A DNA stretch of 64,000 bases from Terriglobia bacterium (GCA_023512135.1 JAIMAG010000001.1:186001-250000); one strand, 5' to 3'. Counted from the stretch's first letter, positions 1 through 10,456 are shown. The notes: a model not told the origin generated them from the letters alone. Numbers and translations are program-made.

Positions 1-389
1 TCTTCGAAGCGACGCACGGCACAGAAGCGTGCCAGAAACGATTCCAGGCGGAAGTTGCTGGCCAGGCCGAGCCAGGAAAGTGTCCACTGGCCGAAATCTT
101 TGAAGCGGGTGGCGGCAGCCAGCCGTTCGAGTTCCACCAGCGGGGTGCCGCAGGCATAGGCAGCACCAATCAGCGCCCCCACGCTGGTGCCGGCCAGGCA
201 GTGGATGGGGATGCGCTCCCGTTCAAAAACTTTCAGTACGCCGATGTGGGCGATGCCGCGCGCGAAGCCTCCACCCAGCGCCAGGCCGATTTTCGGCTCT
301 GACGCCGGAGAGAAGCTCTCCGGGGGCCGGTAGGCGAATTCCCGGACGCGCTCGAGAGCGCTGGACACCCATCGGACCAGCGAGCCCAT
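1..389 (-). CDS. Patatin-like phospholipase, C-terminus cut off by the window edge
   Basis: The first 129 codons of a patatin-family lipid acyl hydrolase are visible. The oxyanion-hole glycine run ([12 protein letters not shown]) lies near residues 40-51 and the nucleophile elbow GTSVG follows near residue 72; the catalytic Asp would lie beyond the edge. The start is the ATG at 389, preceded by a GGAGGG ribosome site. The N-terminus has no signal peptide, so a cytoplasmic or membrane-associated enzyme is likely. It is transcribed divergently from fadN, which would fit a role in lipid turnover, but the substrate cannot be read from the sequence. Confidence 0.9.
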   Translation of the reverse strand, partial: MGSLVRWVSSALERVREFAYRPPESFSPASEPKIGLALGGGFARGIAHIGVLKVFERERIPIHCLAGTSVGALIGAAYACGTPLVELERLAAATRFKDFGQWTLSWLGLASNFRLESFLARFCAVRRFE

Positions 390-586
390 CTTTCTTTGCC
401 CTCCGCCGAATCGCTGTCGGCTAACCAATTGGATGCAAGTCCTCTGCCATTGACCGCAACGGAGCCCTCTAGTACCCTCGTTTCCCCTGTTGCTTGAGTT
501 GGCTGGACTTACAACAGTTTACCGAATCGCATGCTGGCGTGCACAGCTACATCATGCACAGCGCTGAGCAAGGATGGACGAAGGCG

Positions 587-3034
587 ATGAGCTACAGGGT
601 CGAAAAGGTAACCGTTCTGGGAGCCGGAACCATGGGAGCGCGGATCGCCGCGCACCTGGTCAACGCGGGTCTGGCCTGTACCCTGCTCGACTTGCCCCCC
701 AACACGCTGACGGCCGAGGAGCAGGCCCGCGGACTTTCCCTGCAGCATCCGGAAGTGCGCAACCGCATCGTGCGCCAGGGACTGGAAGCCGCAAAGAAGT
801 CCCGCCCGGCTGCGTTCTTCACTCCGGATCACGCCCAGCGGATCCGCCTGGGGAATTTCGAGGACCATATGGCCTGGTGCGCCGAGTCGGACTGGATCAT
901 CGAGGCGGTGGCGGAAAATCTGGACATCAAACGCGGGCTGCTCGAGCGGGTGGAGCAGCACCGGCGGCCGGGCACGATCGTCAGCACGAACACCTCCGGG
1001 CTGCCTATCCGACAGATTGCAGAAGGGCGATCCGAAGAGTTCCAGCGACATTTTGCCGGGACGCACTTTTTCAACCCTCCGCGGTACCTGAAACTGGTCG
1101 AGCTGATTCCGGGACCGAAAACGGAACCGGCGGTGCTGGCGGCCCTCGAGCAGGTCTGCGACCGGCGACTGGGCAAGGGCGTGGTGGTGGCCAAAGACAC
1201 GCCGAACTTCATCGCCAACCGGATCGGAACCTACTCGATGCTGAACGTGCTCCGGCTGATGCAGGAGCTGGAGATGAGCGTGGAAGAAGTGGACGCCTGC
1301 ACCGGGCCGGCGGTGGGCTGGCCGAAGTCGGCCACATTTCGTACCGCCGACATCGTCGGGCTCGACGTGCTGGTGCACGTGGTGCGGAATCTGTATGAGC
1401 ACGTGCCGGAAGATGAATCGCGCGAGATCTTCCGTGTGCCGACGCTGGTCGAAGCCATGGTTCAGCGTGGCTGGCTGGGCGAGAAAACCGGACGCGGCTT
1501 CTACCAGCGAGTGAAGAAAAACGGGGAAAGCGAAATCCTCGCGCTCGACTGGCGGACAATGGAATATCGTCCGCGGCAGAAGGTGCGGTTCGCTTCCCTC
1601 GAAACCGGCAAAACGATCGAGGACACCCGGGAACGGCTGCGGATGCTGCTGGCCGCCGGGGACAAGGCGGCACAGTTTCTGTGGGGCGCGGTCTCGCGCA
1701 TGTGTCTGTATGCGGCGCGGCGCATTCCGGAAATCGCCGACCGCATCGTGGATGTGGACCGCGCCATGCGCTGGGGGTTTGCCTGGGAGCTCGGCCCGTT
1801 CGAGCTGTGGGATGCCGTCGGCGTGGAAGCGATGGCGCGGCGCCTGGAGCAGGAAGGCGAAACCCTGCCGCCGCTGGTGACCCGGCTGCTCGCCTCCGGC
1901 AAAAAATCGTTCTACGAATCCCTGCACGGCACGACGAAATATTTCGATCTCAGCTCGGGCGAGCACCAGCCGGTGCCCGAGCCGGAAGGCATCCTCATCC
2001 TGAAGGCGCTGAAAGACCGCACGAAGGAGATCGAACGGAACGCAGGCGCCAGCCTGATCGACCTGGGCGACGGCGTGCTTTGCTGCGAGTTCCACTCCAA
2101 GATGAACGCCATCGGCGCCGACACGGTGGCCATGCTGCACAAGGGGCTGACGCGGTTGCAGTCGGAGTTTGAGGCCATGGTCGTGGGCAATCAGGCCCAG
2201 AACTTCTGCGTGGGCGCCAACCTGATGCTGCTGTTGCTTTCCGCCCAGGAAGGGGAGTGGGACGAAATCGATTACGCGGTTCGGCAGTTTCAGAATGTCA
2301 ATCAGGCCATCAAATATTCTCCGCGGCCGGTGGTGGTGGCCCCGCAAGGGATGGCGCTCGGCGGTGGCTGCGAAATCACGTTGCACGGCGCCCGCGCGCA
2401 CGCTGCTGCAGAGGCGTACATCGGGCTGGTCGAAACCGGCGTAGGACTGATTCCGGCCGGCGGCGGCACAAAGGAAATGCTCGTCCGCGCCAACGAAAAG
2501 GCGCGTTCGGCCGGGGCCGGCATCTCGCTGAGCGGGCCGCCGGGTCCGCCGGATTCCGACCTTGACCTCTACCACGCGCTGAAAGCGGTGTTTGAAAACA
2601 TCGCGATGGCCAAGGTGTCCACCAGTGCGGAAGAGGCGCGCGCGCTGGGGTATCTGCGCGAGGCGGACCTGATTTCCATGAATACGGACCGGCTGATTGC
2701 CGATGCCAAGCAAACCGCGCTCGCCTTGGTGCGCGCCGGCTACCGGCCGCCGGCGCCGACTGCGGTGCGCGTGCTTGGCGAATCGTTCCTGGCGGCGGCG
2801 AAGCTGGCCATTCACATGCTGCTCCGCGGGGAGTACATCAGCGAATACGATGCGCACGTGGCGCGCAAACTGGCCCACGTGCTGGCCGGCGGGCCGCTCA
2901 GCGCGCCGCAGTTTGTGAGCGAGCAGTACATTCTGGATTTGGAGCGCGAAGCCTTTGTTTCGCTCTGCGGCGAACGCAAGACGCAGGAACGCATCGCGCA
3001 TACGCTGAAAACCGGCAAGCCGCTGCGCAACTAG
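587..3034 (+). CDS. fadN: 3-hydroxyacyl-CoA dehydrogenase / enoyl-CoA hydratase fusion (FadN-like)
   Basis: A bifunctional beta-oxidation enzyme of about 815 aa. The N-terminal NAD-binding motif VLGAGTMGARIAAHL is followed by the hydroxyacyl-CoA dehydrogenase fold (THFFNPPRYLKLVE, then DTPNFIANRIG). The last 300 or so residues form the crotonase domain (GMALGGGCEI, then AEAYIGLVETGVGLIPAGGGT). Domain order, dehydrogenase first, matches Bacillus FadN rather than enteric FadB. The frame is open from a TTG at 494, but the family N-terminus fits ATG 554 or 587; 587 is chosen because the dehydrogenase fold starts directly after it. Ends with TAG, which shows TAG is a normal stop here. The thiolase and acyl-CoA dehydrogenase partners lie 6-8 kb downstream. 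Confidence 0.92.
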   Translation: MSYRVEKVTVLGAGTMGARIAAHLVNAGLACTLLDLPPNTLTAEEQARGLSLQHPEVRNRIVRQGLEAAKKSRPAAFFTPDHAQRIRLGNFEDHMAWCAESDWIIEAVAENLDIKRGLLERVEQHRRPGTIVSTNTSGLPIRQIAEGRSEEFQRHFAGTHFFNPPRYLKLVELIPGPKTEPAVLAALEQVCDRRLGKGVVVAKDTPNFIANRIGTYSMLNVLRLMQELEMSVEEVDACTGPAVGWPKSATFRTADIVGLDVLVHVVRNLYEHVPEDESREIFRVPTLVEAMVQRGWLGEKTGRGFYQRVKKNGESEILALDWRTMEYRPRQKVRFASLETGKTIEDTRERLRMLLAAGDKAAQFLWGAVSRMCLYAARRIPEIADRIVDVDRAMRWGFAWELGPFELWDAVGVEAMARRLEQEGETLPPLVTRLLASGKKSFYESLHGTTKYFDLSSGEHQPVPEPEGILILKALKDRTKEIERNAGASLIDLGDGVLCCEFHSKMNAIGADTVAMLHKGLTRLQSEFEAMVVGNQAQNFCVGANLMLLLLSAQEGEWDEIDYAVRQFQNVNQAIKYSPRPVVVAPQGMALGGGCEITLHGARAHAAAEAYIGLVETGVGLIPAGGGTKEMLVRANEKARSAGAGISLSGPPGPPDSDLDLYHALKAVFENIAMAKVSTSAEEARALGYLREADLISMNTDRLIADAKQTALALVRAGYRPPAPTAVRVLGESFLAAAKLAIHMLLRGEYISEYDAHVARKLAHVLAGGPLSAPQFVSEQYILDLEREAFVSLCGERKTQERIAHTLKTGKPLRN

Positions 3035-3156
3035 ACGGTGGTTTTCCACACTGCGTGCCGGCCGGAAGTGACCGCACCTGATTCCTGTCCGCTCGAGACG
3101 GATGATACTTTTCGTAGGCCAACAAACGGAGTCGACATGTTTTCAGATATTCGTTT

Positions 3157-3894
3157 CTAATCCGTTGGCCGGTCGGTATCGTTCTTTGAATGTCGCCAGG
3201 TTGTTCCATCGCTGAACTTGACTTCCCCTACGAAGAAGGCAATTCGTGTTGCGCCGCGGCGGGCGAGTTCGACGGAAACAGCCTGCGGCGGAACCTGTGC
3301 GATCTCGCCGGGAGGGATTCCGGGCGGGACATTCATCCATTCGCCTAAAGTCGTCTCTGGTTTTTTCTGGTCGGGGATGTGAATTTCCCAACCTATACGG
3401 TAGGCGACGATGGTTTTCTCTCCCACATTCTTCAGTCGAGCGCCGGCCAGCAGGTCGGAGCTGGTGTGGGTGGCGGAGATAAGAACCGCAGGCGCACCCT
3501 TGTGCGACCTCAGTGCGAAAATGGTCTGAGTAGGCTGCGGCGTCGCGCTGTTAGGAAACGCTGCCAAAACTGGTCGTCTGAGTGGAACCTCGGAGAGATG
3601 CCTGCAATCCCCAAGCTGGCGAGAGTTGGACATGAAGACTTCACCAGGCGACAACGATACTGAAACACCGCTCTCCAGCAACACTTCCTCACCACAGCTC
3701 GTATGCGTACAACTGCGACAGCTATCGACCCGACACCCGAATCCCCTGCCCGCGCCACACTGCCAGCAATCTTCTCCGTTCTAGGCGCACAGTTGATTTT
3801 GGCACTGCGCCTGAGCCGTTGTGCTGAGCACCAGCAAAACTGGAAGCAAAAGGCTTGTTCCTACAAGCTGGAGGAACATGGCACCGCGCTCCAT
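3157..3894 (-). pseudogene. Secreted Cys-rich protein interrupted by one in-frame TAG
   Basis: A strong ribosome site (AAAGGAGG) precedes the ATG at 3894, which opens a clear signal peptide (hydrophobic core LLLPVLLVLS, then AQAQ). After 37 codons the frame meets TAG at 3781-3783, then continues in the same frame for about 207 codons to 3157. The region around the stop is cysteine-rich (CQNQLC before it; CWQC, CRVDSCRSC after it). The distal part alone could be translated from an internal start, but it would lack the signal peptide. The distal half has the look of an immunoglobulin-like secreted domain; I do not recognise the family. Either a recent nonsense mutation or a read-through product. 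Confidence 0.6.
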
Positions 3895-4015
3895 CTTCTC
3901 GCCTCCTTTTGGGAGATGTGGATACATACTGTGTGCGCGAAGTATGCCGCGCAGGCAACACCAAAGAGTTGAAAGATCTTACTATTTTTGCCTTTTTCTG
4001 CTTTGGCTGCGGCTG

Positions 4016-4354
4016 TTATCTCGGATCGTGTCCTGCACCAGCTCTGTGCCGGAACTGTCGCGCCGTAACGCCGTAGGCTTGCTTGAAGTCCCTTGCGAAC
4101 TGGCTCTAGCTGCCGTACCCCACTTGATTCGAAATCTCCTTGACGCGCAGGAATGTGGTTGCGAGCAACTGCTTTGCTTTGTCCAGCCGAAGACGCTTTA
4201 TGTATTCCCGGAGGGGAAGGCCTGTTTCCGAGTGGAAAAGATGGGAGAATCGCGTGGGTGAAAGGTTGACGGAACTGGCCAGATCACGCAGGCGCCAGCG
4301 CCGGTGACAATTTTGCTGGAGGTACCGAAGGACGTGCTGGATTCGGCGATCCAT
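4016..4354 (-). pseudogene. Stand-alone AraC-type DNA-binding domain interrupted by an in-frame TAG
   Basis: From ATG 4354 the frame encodes an AraC/XylS double helix-turn-helix domain (RYLQQNCHRRWRLRDLAS, LSPTRFSHLF, LREYIKRLRLDKAKQLL, then VGYGS). A TAG at 4106-4108 falls where family members normally read a Gln in the motif GY-x-x-Q-S-x-F, and the frame resumes perfectly with SQFARDFKQAYGVTARQFR to a TAA at 4016. A CAG-to-TAG change would explain it. No N-terminal effector domain is present: an in-frame TGA lies just upstream of the ATG. The truncated product lacks most of the last recognition helix and is probably inactive. Confidence 0.7.
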
Positions 4355-4618
4355 CCAAAATCAGCAGCGGCCACGGGCGCGGACCGCATCTGGCCTTCCT
4401 GCGGCGACGCAATCAGCGTTCAGCGCCTGCGCCTCTGCCGGGTTTGCCGCATCCAGCAGCATCGGGTTGCGGTCTTGACTCTGTGGAAACCTGTCGCTAG
4501 CATCGCGCGTTCTTTCTAAGCTGACAGCTTGCGGCCACTCGTGTGCGTTTTTCTGACGTCCTCGCGCGTGCCGCAGGCGGGCGGGAAGCAGCGAAAACTT
4601 CGTTGTACGAGGTGCGGG

Positions 4619-6310
4619 ATGCCACGTCGAACTGTGCGCAGATTTCTGCTGCTGGCGGCTGCAGCGTCACTCGTGGTGATGTTTGTCGCGACCACGGCGG
4701 TGCCGCAGAATCCGCCGCCGTATTTTGCGGTGCGCGGAGCGCGCATTGTCACCGGCAGCGGCCCGGTCATCGAAAACGGCACGGTAGTGATCGCCAACGG
4801 GCTGATTGCGGCAGTCGGCACGGACGTGGCGATACCGCCGGAGGCCTGGGTCATCGACGGCAAAGGCCTAGTGGTGTACCCGGGCCTGATCGATGCGCTC
4901 ACCGACCTCGGCCTGCCGACCGGGCAGCCCCAGCGTCCCGGCCAGCAGCCAGCCGGCCCGCCTGCTCAGCAGGCCCAGCAGCGGCTGGCGCAGGGCCCGG
5001 AGGATCGTCCGGCGTCGACGCCGTGGGAGGTGGCCGCCGACGAGTTGAACGCGGAAGACCGCCGGTTCGAGTCCTGGCGCAACGCCGGGTTCACCACGGT
5101 GCTGAGCACGCCCCAGCGCGGCATCTTTCCCGGGCAGGGTGCGGTAGTCAACACGGCGGGTGCGCGCGCCAGCGAGATGGTGGTGAAGGCTCCGGCCACG
5201 CTGCACCTGACGTTCCGCTCCGCGGGCGGATTCCGGGAGTTCCCCGGCTCGCTGATGGGCACGCTGGCGTACATCAAGCAGGTGTTCCTGGATGCCGAGC
5301 ACTACGGGCAGGCCAGCGCCATCTATGAGCGGAATCCGCGCGGGATGGAGCGGCCCGGCTATGACCGCACCGAACGCGTGGTGTATGAAGCACTGGCCGC
5401 CGGTCGGCCCGTATTTCTGCCCGCCAATACGGCTGTGGAGATTCACCGCGCCATCCATATCGCCCGGCAGATCGGCCTGCGGAAGTATGTCCTGTACGGC
5501 GCGCAGCAGGGCTATGAAGTTGCCGGCGCGCTGGCTGAAGCAAAGGTGCCCGTGCTGGTGAGTCTGCGCTGGCCGGAACGCGACCGCGAAGCCGACCCTG
5601 AAGCTCCGGAATCGCTGCGGTCGCTGCGCTTCCGCGACCGCGCACCGTCCACGCCCGCGGCGCTGCATCGTGCGGGTGTGAAGTTCGCGTTTTATTCCGA
5701 CGGGATCTCCAACCCGAGGGACCTGCTGAAGAACGTGGCCAGGGCCATCGCGGCCGGATTACCCCGCGAAGCCGCCCTCCGCGCCCTGACCCTGAACGCC
5801 GCAGAGATTTTGGGAGTGGCAGACCGGCTCGGCTCGATTGAAGCCGGCAAGATCGCCAATCTGGTGGTGGCCGATGGCGATCTGTTCGACGAAAAGACCA
5901 GGGTGAAGCTGGTTTTTGTGGACGGGCGCCGATTTGAGGTGCGCGAGTCGGCGCGGCCCGCTGAGTCGCCGGCCAGCAACCTGAGCGGGCGATGGTCGCT
6001 CACCGTCGATACCCCGCAGGGCAGCCAGCAGGTCACCGCGGATCTGTCCATGGCACCCGACGGCACCCTCACGGGCACCGTCACCAGTCCGATGGGCACC
6101 GCGACGATCGGCAACGGGTGGCTGAGTGGCAACCGGTTCAGTTTCACGATCAGCTTCGCGATGGGTCCGCAGCAGGTCGAGGCCACGTTCTCGGGCACGG
6201 TGGAAGGGAACCGCATGAGCGGCACCGTCAGTTTCGGCGGGTTTACGGCGGAATTCACGGGCACGCGGCCGGGCGCGTCGGCCGACGCGACGGCCGAACT
6301 GGCCGAGTAG
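4619..6310 (+). CDS. Secreted amidohydrolase-like protein without the HxH metal motif, with C-terminal beta domain
   Basis: First gene of a three-gene operon. The frame is open from 4529, but the ATG at 4619 starts a good signal peptide (RRFLLLAAAASLVVMF) and gives about 563 aa. The amidohydrolase skeleton is present (ENGTVVIANGLIAAVG, YPGLID, then [19 protein letters not shown] near the end), yet the HxH normally following PGLID is replaced by ALTD, and the later metal-binding His positions are also absent. After the fold comes a beta-rich domain of about 100 residues (LSGRWSLTVDT to FTGTRPG). Likely periplasmic and probably not a conventional metal hydrolase; a scaffold or partner for the intact paralogue next door is one option. 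Confidence 0.8.
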   Translation: MPRRTVRRFLLLAAAASLVVMFVATTAVPQNPPPYFAVRGARIVTGSGPVIENGTVVIANGLIAAVGTDVAIPPEAWVIDGKGLVVYPGLIDALTDLGLPTGQPQRPGQQPAGPPAQQAQQRLAQGPEDRPASTPWEVAADELNAEDRRFESWRNAGFTTVLSTPQRGIFPGQGAVVNTAGARASEMVVKAPATLHLTFRSAGGFREFPGSLMGTLAYIKQVFLDAEHYGQASAIYERNPRGMERPGYDRTERVVYEALAAGRPVFLPANTAVEIHRAIHIARQIGLRKYVLYGAQQGYEVAGALAEAKVPVLVSLRWPERDREADPEAPESLRSLRFRDRAPSTPAALHRAGVKFAFYSDGISNPRDLLKNVARAIAAGLPREAALRALTLNAAEILGVADRLGSIEAGKIANLVVADGDLFDEKTRVKLVFVDGRRFEVRESARPAESPASNLSGRWSLTVDTPQGSQQVTADLSMAPDGTLTGTVTSPMGTATIGNGWLSGNRFSFTISFAMGPQQVEATFSGTVEGNRMSGTVSFGGFTAEFTGTRPGASADATAELAE

Positions 6311-6320
6311 GAGGTGGACG

Positions 6321-7742
6321 ATGAAGCGCGCACAACGTTTCTGGCCAGCACTGGCCATGCTGGCGCTGGCACTGTCGCCAGCACGGGCGCAGGATGCGAG
6401 CACCATCGTCATTCGCAATGCGACGATTCTGACAGTGACGAACGGTACGATCCGGAACGGCTCGATTCTCATCCGCGACGGGAAAATTGCCGCAGTGGGC
6501 CGGAACATTCGCGTGCCCGAAGGCGCCACGGTGATTGATGCCACCGGTCAGTATGTGATGCCGGGCATCATTGACTGCCATTCGCATATTGCGGTGGATG
6601 GCGGCGTCAATGAAGGCAGCGTCGCCGTCAGCTCCATGGTGGCTATCGAAGACGTGCTCGACCCGACCGACATGGATATCTACCGCGACCTGGCGGGCGG
6701 GGTGACCACCGCCAACGTGCTCCACGGCAGCGCCAATCCCATCGGCGGGCTGAACGCCGTCATCAAGCTCCGCTGGGGCGCGGATGCCCGCGGCCTGCTG
6801 TTTGAGGGCGCCCCGCCGGGAATCAAGTTCGCGCTCGGCGAAAATCCCAAGCGCTCGAACTTCACTCCTCAGCCGGGCACGCCGCGGCGCTATCCGGCCA
6901 CCCGCATGGGCGTGATGGACGTGATTCGCCAGGCGTTTACCGAAGCGCGGGAATACCAGAAGCGCTGGGCGGAATACCGGCGCCGGACGGCGGCGGGCGA
7001 GCAAAACCTGATTCCTCCGCGGCGCGACCTGAAGCTGGAGCCGCTGGTGGAAATTCTGGAAGGGAAGCGGCTGGTCCACGCGCACAGCTATCGTTCTGAT
7101 GAAATCCTGCAGCTGATCCGGCTGGCCGAGGAGTTCGGCTTCAAAATTGCCACGTTTCAGCACGTGCTGGAAGGCTACAAAGTAGCGAAAGAAATTGCCG
7201 CGCACGGCGCCGGCGCTTCCACCTTTTCCGACTGGTGGGCGTACAAGGTGGAGGCCTACGATGCGATTCCGTACAACGCGGCGCTGATGACCGAGCGGGG
7301 CGTGGTCGTTTCGATCAACTCGGATAGCGCGGAAGAAGCCCGGCACCTGAATCAGGAAGCCGCCAAGGCGATGAAGTGGGGCGGGCTTTCTGAGACCGAG
7401 GCCCTGAAACTGGTCACGCTGAATCCAGCCAAGCAACTGGGCATTGCGGACCGCGTGGGCTCCATCGAGGTGGGCAAGGATGCCGATCTGGTTCTCTACG
7501 ACAAGCATCCGCTGAGCGTGTACGCCGTGGTGCAGAAGGTCCTGATCGACGGCCGCGTGTATTTCGACCGCGCACAGGACATCGCCCGCCGCGCCGAACT
7601 CGAAAAAGAAAAGAAGGAGCTCACCGAAAAACTGCAACGCAGCGGCGAGCGCGAGCAGCCTTCGCGGCCGGGCGGGCGCCGGCCGGGCGGTCCGCCGCGT
7701 CCCGGTGAGGGCGTCCAGCAGGACGGGGAGGTGCGGCCATGA
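6321..7742 (+). CDS. Secreted amidohydrolase, metal site intact
   Basis: A 473-aa protein with signal peptide (MKRAQRFWPALAMLALAL to ARAQ). It retains the imidazolonepropionase/dipeptidase-like metal set: HSH at residues 87-89 (DCHSHI), a later His in LVHAHSYRSDEI, another in FQHVLEGYK, and an Asp in NSDSAEE. It ends in a charged, Gly/Pro/Arg-rich tail. It starts 10 bases after the preceding gene with GGAGGTGG in between and overlaps the next gene by four bases, so all three are one transcript. The substrate is unknown; peptidase or cyclic-amide hydrolase activity in the periplasm is the usual expectation for this family. Confidence 0.85.
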   Translation: MKRAQRFWPALAMLALALSPARAQDASTIVIRNATILTVTNGTIRNGSILIRDGKIAAVGRNIRVPEGATVIDATGQYVMPGIIDCHSHIAVDGGVNEGSVAVSSMVAIEDVLDPTDMDIYRDLAGGVTTANVLHGSANPIGGLNAVIKLRWGADARGLLFEGAPPGIKFALGENPKRSNFTPQPGTPRRYPATRMGVMDVIRQAFTEAREYQKRWAEYRRRTAAGEQNLIPPRRDLKLEPLVEILEGKRLVHAHSYRSDEILQLIRLAEEFGFKIATFQHVLEGYKVAKEIAAHGAGASTFSDWWAYKVEAYDAIPYNAALMTERGVVVSINSDSAEEARHLNQEAAKAMKWGGLSETEALKLVTLNPAKQLGIADRVGSIEVGKDADLVLYDKHPLSVYAVVQKVLIDGRVYFDRAQDIARRAELEKEKKELTEKLQRSGEREQPSRPGGRRPGGPPRPGEGVQQDGEVRP

Positions 7743-9040
7743 ACATCGCCAATCGCAGGCGAGCTCTGCTGGCGGGCATCTGCGCGCTGGGGCTGCTGGC
7801 TCCGCTGGCCTGGACGCAGTCGCGCCGGGTCTATGCCATTCGCAACGCCAAAATTTACACGTTGGCGGGGCCCCCGATCGAAAACGGCACGGTGGTTGTC
7901 CGGGACGGGAAGATTGCGGCTGTGGGACGGAACGTCGCAGTGCCCTCGGGCGCGCAGGTGATCCAGGCCAGCGGGCTGCAGGTCTACCCCGGGCTGTTTG
8001 ATTCCGTCAGTTTGCTCGGCCTGACCGAAATCGGGCAGGTGGCGGCTACGGTGGACACCACCGAGCTGGGCGACTACAAACCCCAACTGCTGGCTGCGGT
8101 GGCCATCCATCCTGCGAGCGAGCACATTCCGGTGGCGCGCGCCAACGGCATCACCCACGCCGTTTCGGCACCGCGCGGCGGTGTGCTCAGCGGTCGGGCT
8201 TCGGCGATTCATCTCGATGGCTGGACGGTGGAGGAGATGCGGCTGGAGCCCGCGGTGGCCATGGTGCTGGAGTGGCCTTCGCTAGCCACCGGCTCGTTCG
8301 ACTTCGCCACATTCACGATGCGGCGCCGGCCGTTCAGCGAAGTCCAGCGCGAGTACGAGCAGAAGGTGGCCGAGCTGCGCGACTGGCTCGTGCGCGCGCG
8401 CCACTACCGCCAGGCGTTGCAGCAGGGCTCACCGGCGAAGTTCGAACGCGACCTGAAGCTCGAAGCCCTGGTGCCGGTCGTCGAGGGCAGGCTGCCCGTG
8501 CTCGTGCTGGCCAACAACGAGCGGGACATCCGCAACGCGATCCAGTTCTGCGAAGAAGAAAAACTGAAAATGATCCTGGGGAGCGGCGCGGAAGCCTGGA
8601 GGGTCAAGGACCTGCTGAAGGAGAAAAAGATTCCGGTCATTCTGCGGCCGACGCAGAGCCTGCCGGTGCAGGAAGACGATCCCTATGACAAGCCGTATAC
8701 AGCGCCGGGCGAGCTGCATGCGGCCGGGGTCAAGATTGCGTTCGCTACGTTCAACTCTTCTGATTCCCGCACACTGCCTTACGAAGCGGCCCAGGCGGTG
8801 CCGTTCGGGCTGCCGTGGGAGGAAGCACTGAAAGCCATCACCATTTATCCGGCGCAGATGTTCGGTCTGGACGATCGCCTGGGCACGATCGAGGTGGGCA
8901 AAATCGCCAACCTCGTCGTGACCGACGGCGATCCGCTCGAAATCACCACGCAGTTCCGCTACGTGTTCATTCAGGGGCGACCGGTGTCGACCGACAATCG
9001 CCACCGGCAGCTCTACGAAAAGTACCGCGCCCGGCCGTAG
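7739..9040 (+). CDS. Secreted amidohydrolase-like protein without the HxH metal motif
   Basis: A 433-aa protein starting in an ATGA overlap with the preceding gene. The N-terminus has a signal peptide ([17 protein letters not shown]). The fold is recognisable by [25 protein letters not shown] and [21 protein letters not shown], but the HxH after PGLFD is replaced by SVSLLG, and the central His ligands are missing ([12 protein letters not shown] stands where HAH is expected). It resembles the first gene of the operon in this respect, so one intact enzyme is flanked by two degenerate paralogues. Probably acts with the intact protein; direct evidence is lacking. Confidence 0.82.
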   Translation: MNIANRRRALLAGICALGLLAPLAWTQSRRVYAIRNAKIYTLAGPPIENGTVVVRDGKIAAVGRNVAVPSGAQVIQASGLQVYPGLFDSVSLLGLTEIGQVAATVDTTELGDYKPQLLAAVAIHPASEHIPVARANGITHAVSAPRGGVLSGRASAIHLDGWTVEEMRLEPAVAMVLEWPSLATGSFDFATFTMRRRPFSEVQREYEQKVAELRDWLVRARHYRQALQQGSPAKFERDLKLEALVPVVEGRLPVLVLANNERDIRNAIQFCEEEKLKMILGSGAEAWRVKDLLKEKKIPVILRPTQSLPVQEDDPYDKPYTAPGELHAAGVKIAFATFNSSDSRTLPYEAAQAVPFGLPWEEALKAITIYPAQMFGLDDRLGTIEVGKIANLVVTDGDPLEITTQFRYVFIQGRPVSTDNRHRQLYEKYRARP

Positions 9041-9173
9041 CTCGGCCGGGAAGCCTTCGCGCAGGCGCACGGGGCCCTGCCCCGAAGGACGCGGTGCACC
9101 GGGATTGCTTTTCGCGCCGGTTTGTCATCCAATACTCGAGGGTTATTCCCCGCAGGCAGTCAGGTGGTGCGAA

Positions 9174-10361
9174 ATGCGCGAAGCCGTGTTGGTCAGTTCG
9201 GTGCGCACAGCGGTGGGCAAGGCCTTCAAGGGCGCGCTGCGCGCGACGCGTCCGGATGATCTCGCCGCGGTAGCCATCCGGGAAGCGGTGGCGCGCGTCC
9301 CGGGCCTGGATCCCGGAGAAATCGAAGACGTCATTCTGGGCTGCGCCATGCCGGAAGCCGAGCAAGGCATGAATGTGGCGCGGATTGCTTCACTGCGCGC
9401 GGGATTACCGGTGGAAGCCGCCGCCCTCACGGTCAACCGCTTCTGTGCCTCCGGACTGCAGGCGATTGCAATGGCCGCGGAACGCATCCTGCTCGGGCAC
9501 AGCGAAGTGATCGTCGCCGGCGGCACCGAATCCATGAGCCTGATTCCGATGGGCGGACACAAAATTTCGCCGAATCCCTGGCTGATGGATCACTACCCGG
9601 ACGCCTATCTGGGCATGGGCCTGACGGCAGAAAATCTGGCGCGCAAGTACGGAATCACGCGGGAGGATGCGGATCGGTTTTCCTATGAAAGCCACCAGAA
9701 AGCGCTGGCCGCCATCCGTGCGGGAAAGTTTCGCGACGAGATTGTGCCGGTAGAAGTGACGCTGACCGAAGTGGACGGGGCCAACGGGCATCGTCCTCAC
9801 ACACAGAAGTTCCTCTTTGACACCGACGAAGGCCCCCGTGCCGATACAACGCTCGAAGCCCTGGCCAAGCTGAAGCCCGCCTTTCATGCGCGGGGCACCA
9901 TCACGGCGGGCAATGCTTCCCAGATGAGCGATGGCGCCGCCGCCGCGGTGGTGATGAGTGCCGAGCGTGCGCGTGCCCTCGGAGCCCAGCCGCTGGCGCG
10001 ATTTGTCGCCTATGCGGTGGCCGGTTGCCCGCCCGAGGAGATGGGCATCGGACCGGTGTTCGCCATCCCCAGGGCGCTGAAGATGGCCGGACTGAAGCTG
10101 GAGCAGATCGACGTCATCGAGCTGAATGAAGCGTTTGCCGCGCAGGCCCTGGCGGTGATCCGGCAGGCCGGGCTGGACCCGGCACGCGTGAATCCCAACG
10201 GCGGGGCGATCGCGCTCGGACATCCGCTCGGCTGCACCGGGGCCAAGCTGACGGCCACCATTTTGCGGGAGCTGCAGCGGCGCAACGGTCGCTACGGACT
10301 TGTAACCATGTGCGTGGGCGGCGGAATGGGTGCCGCCGGTATTTTTGAGCGCCTGGCTTGA
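9174..10361 (+). CDS. fadA: Acetyl-CoA acyltransferase (3-ketoacyl-CoA thiolase)
   Basis: A 395-aa thiolase for the last step of beta-oxidation. The acylated Cys lies in [10 protein letters not shown], the His in [19 protein letters not shown], and the second Cys in [12 protein letters not shown]. The start is ATG 9174, because the family begins with [19 protein letters not shown] and an upstream extension to 9105 adds nothing conserved. It partners fadN (587-3034) and fadE (10928-12727), an arrangement known as fadNAE in Bacillus, here split by other genes. No signal peptide; cytoplasmic. Confidence 0.95.
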   Translation: MREAVLVSSVRTAVGKAFKGALRATRPDDLAAVAIREAVARVPGLDPGEIEDVILGCAMPEAEQGMNVARIASLRAGLPVEAAALTVNRFCASGLQAIAMAAERILLGHSEVIVAGGTESMSLIPMGGHKISPNPWLMDHYPDAYLGMGLTAENLARKYGITREDADRFSYESHQKALAAIRAGKFRDEIVPVEVTLTEVDGANGHRPHTQKFLFDTDEGPRADTTLEALAKLKPAFHARGTITAGNASQMSDGAAAAVVMSAERARALGAQPLARFVAYAVAGCPPEEMGIGPVFAIPRALKMAGLKLEQIDVIELNEAFAAQALAVIRQAGLDPARVNPNGGAIALGHPLGCTGAKLTATILRELQRRNGRYGLVTMCVGGGMGAAGIFERLA

Positions 10362-10456
10362 GCGGGGAGACCCACCGGACCCTTGGCGATTCGGTCCGGC
10401 GGCGGTACCATAGTGGGTCTGCCGCAGTGGACACGCCCTGAACCATACGGAGTCGA

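Noticed and set aside
509-3049. 846-codon open frame antisense to fadN
   Set aside because: The plus strand encodes a clear two-domain enzyme with all motifs; the antisense frame is Arg/His/Gln-rich with no motif, a usual effect of high GC.
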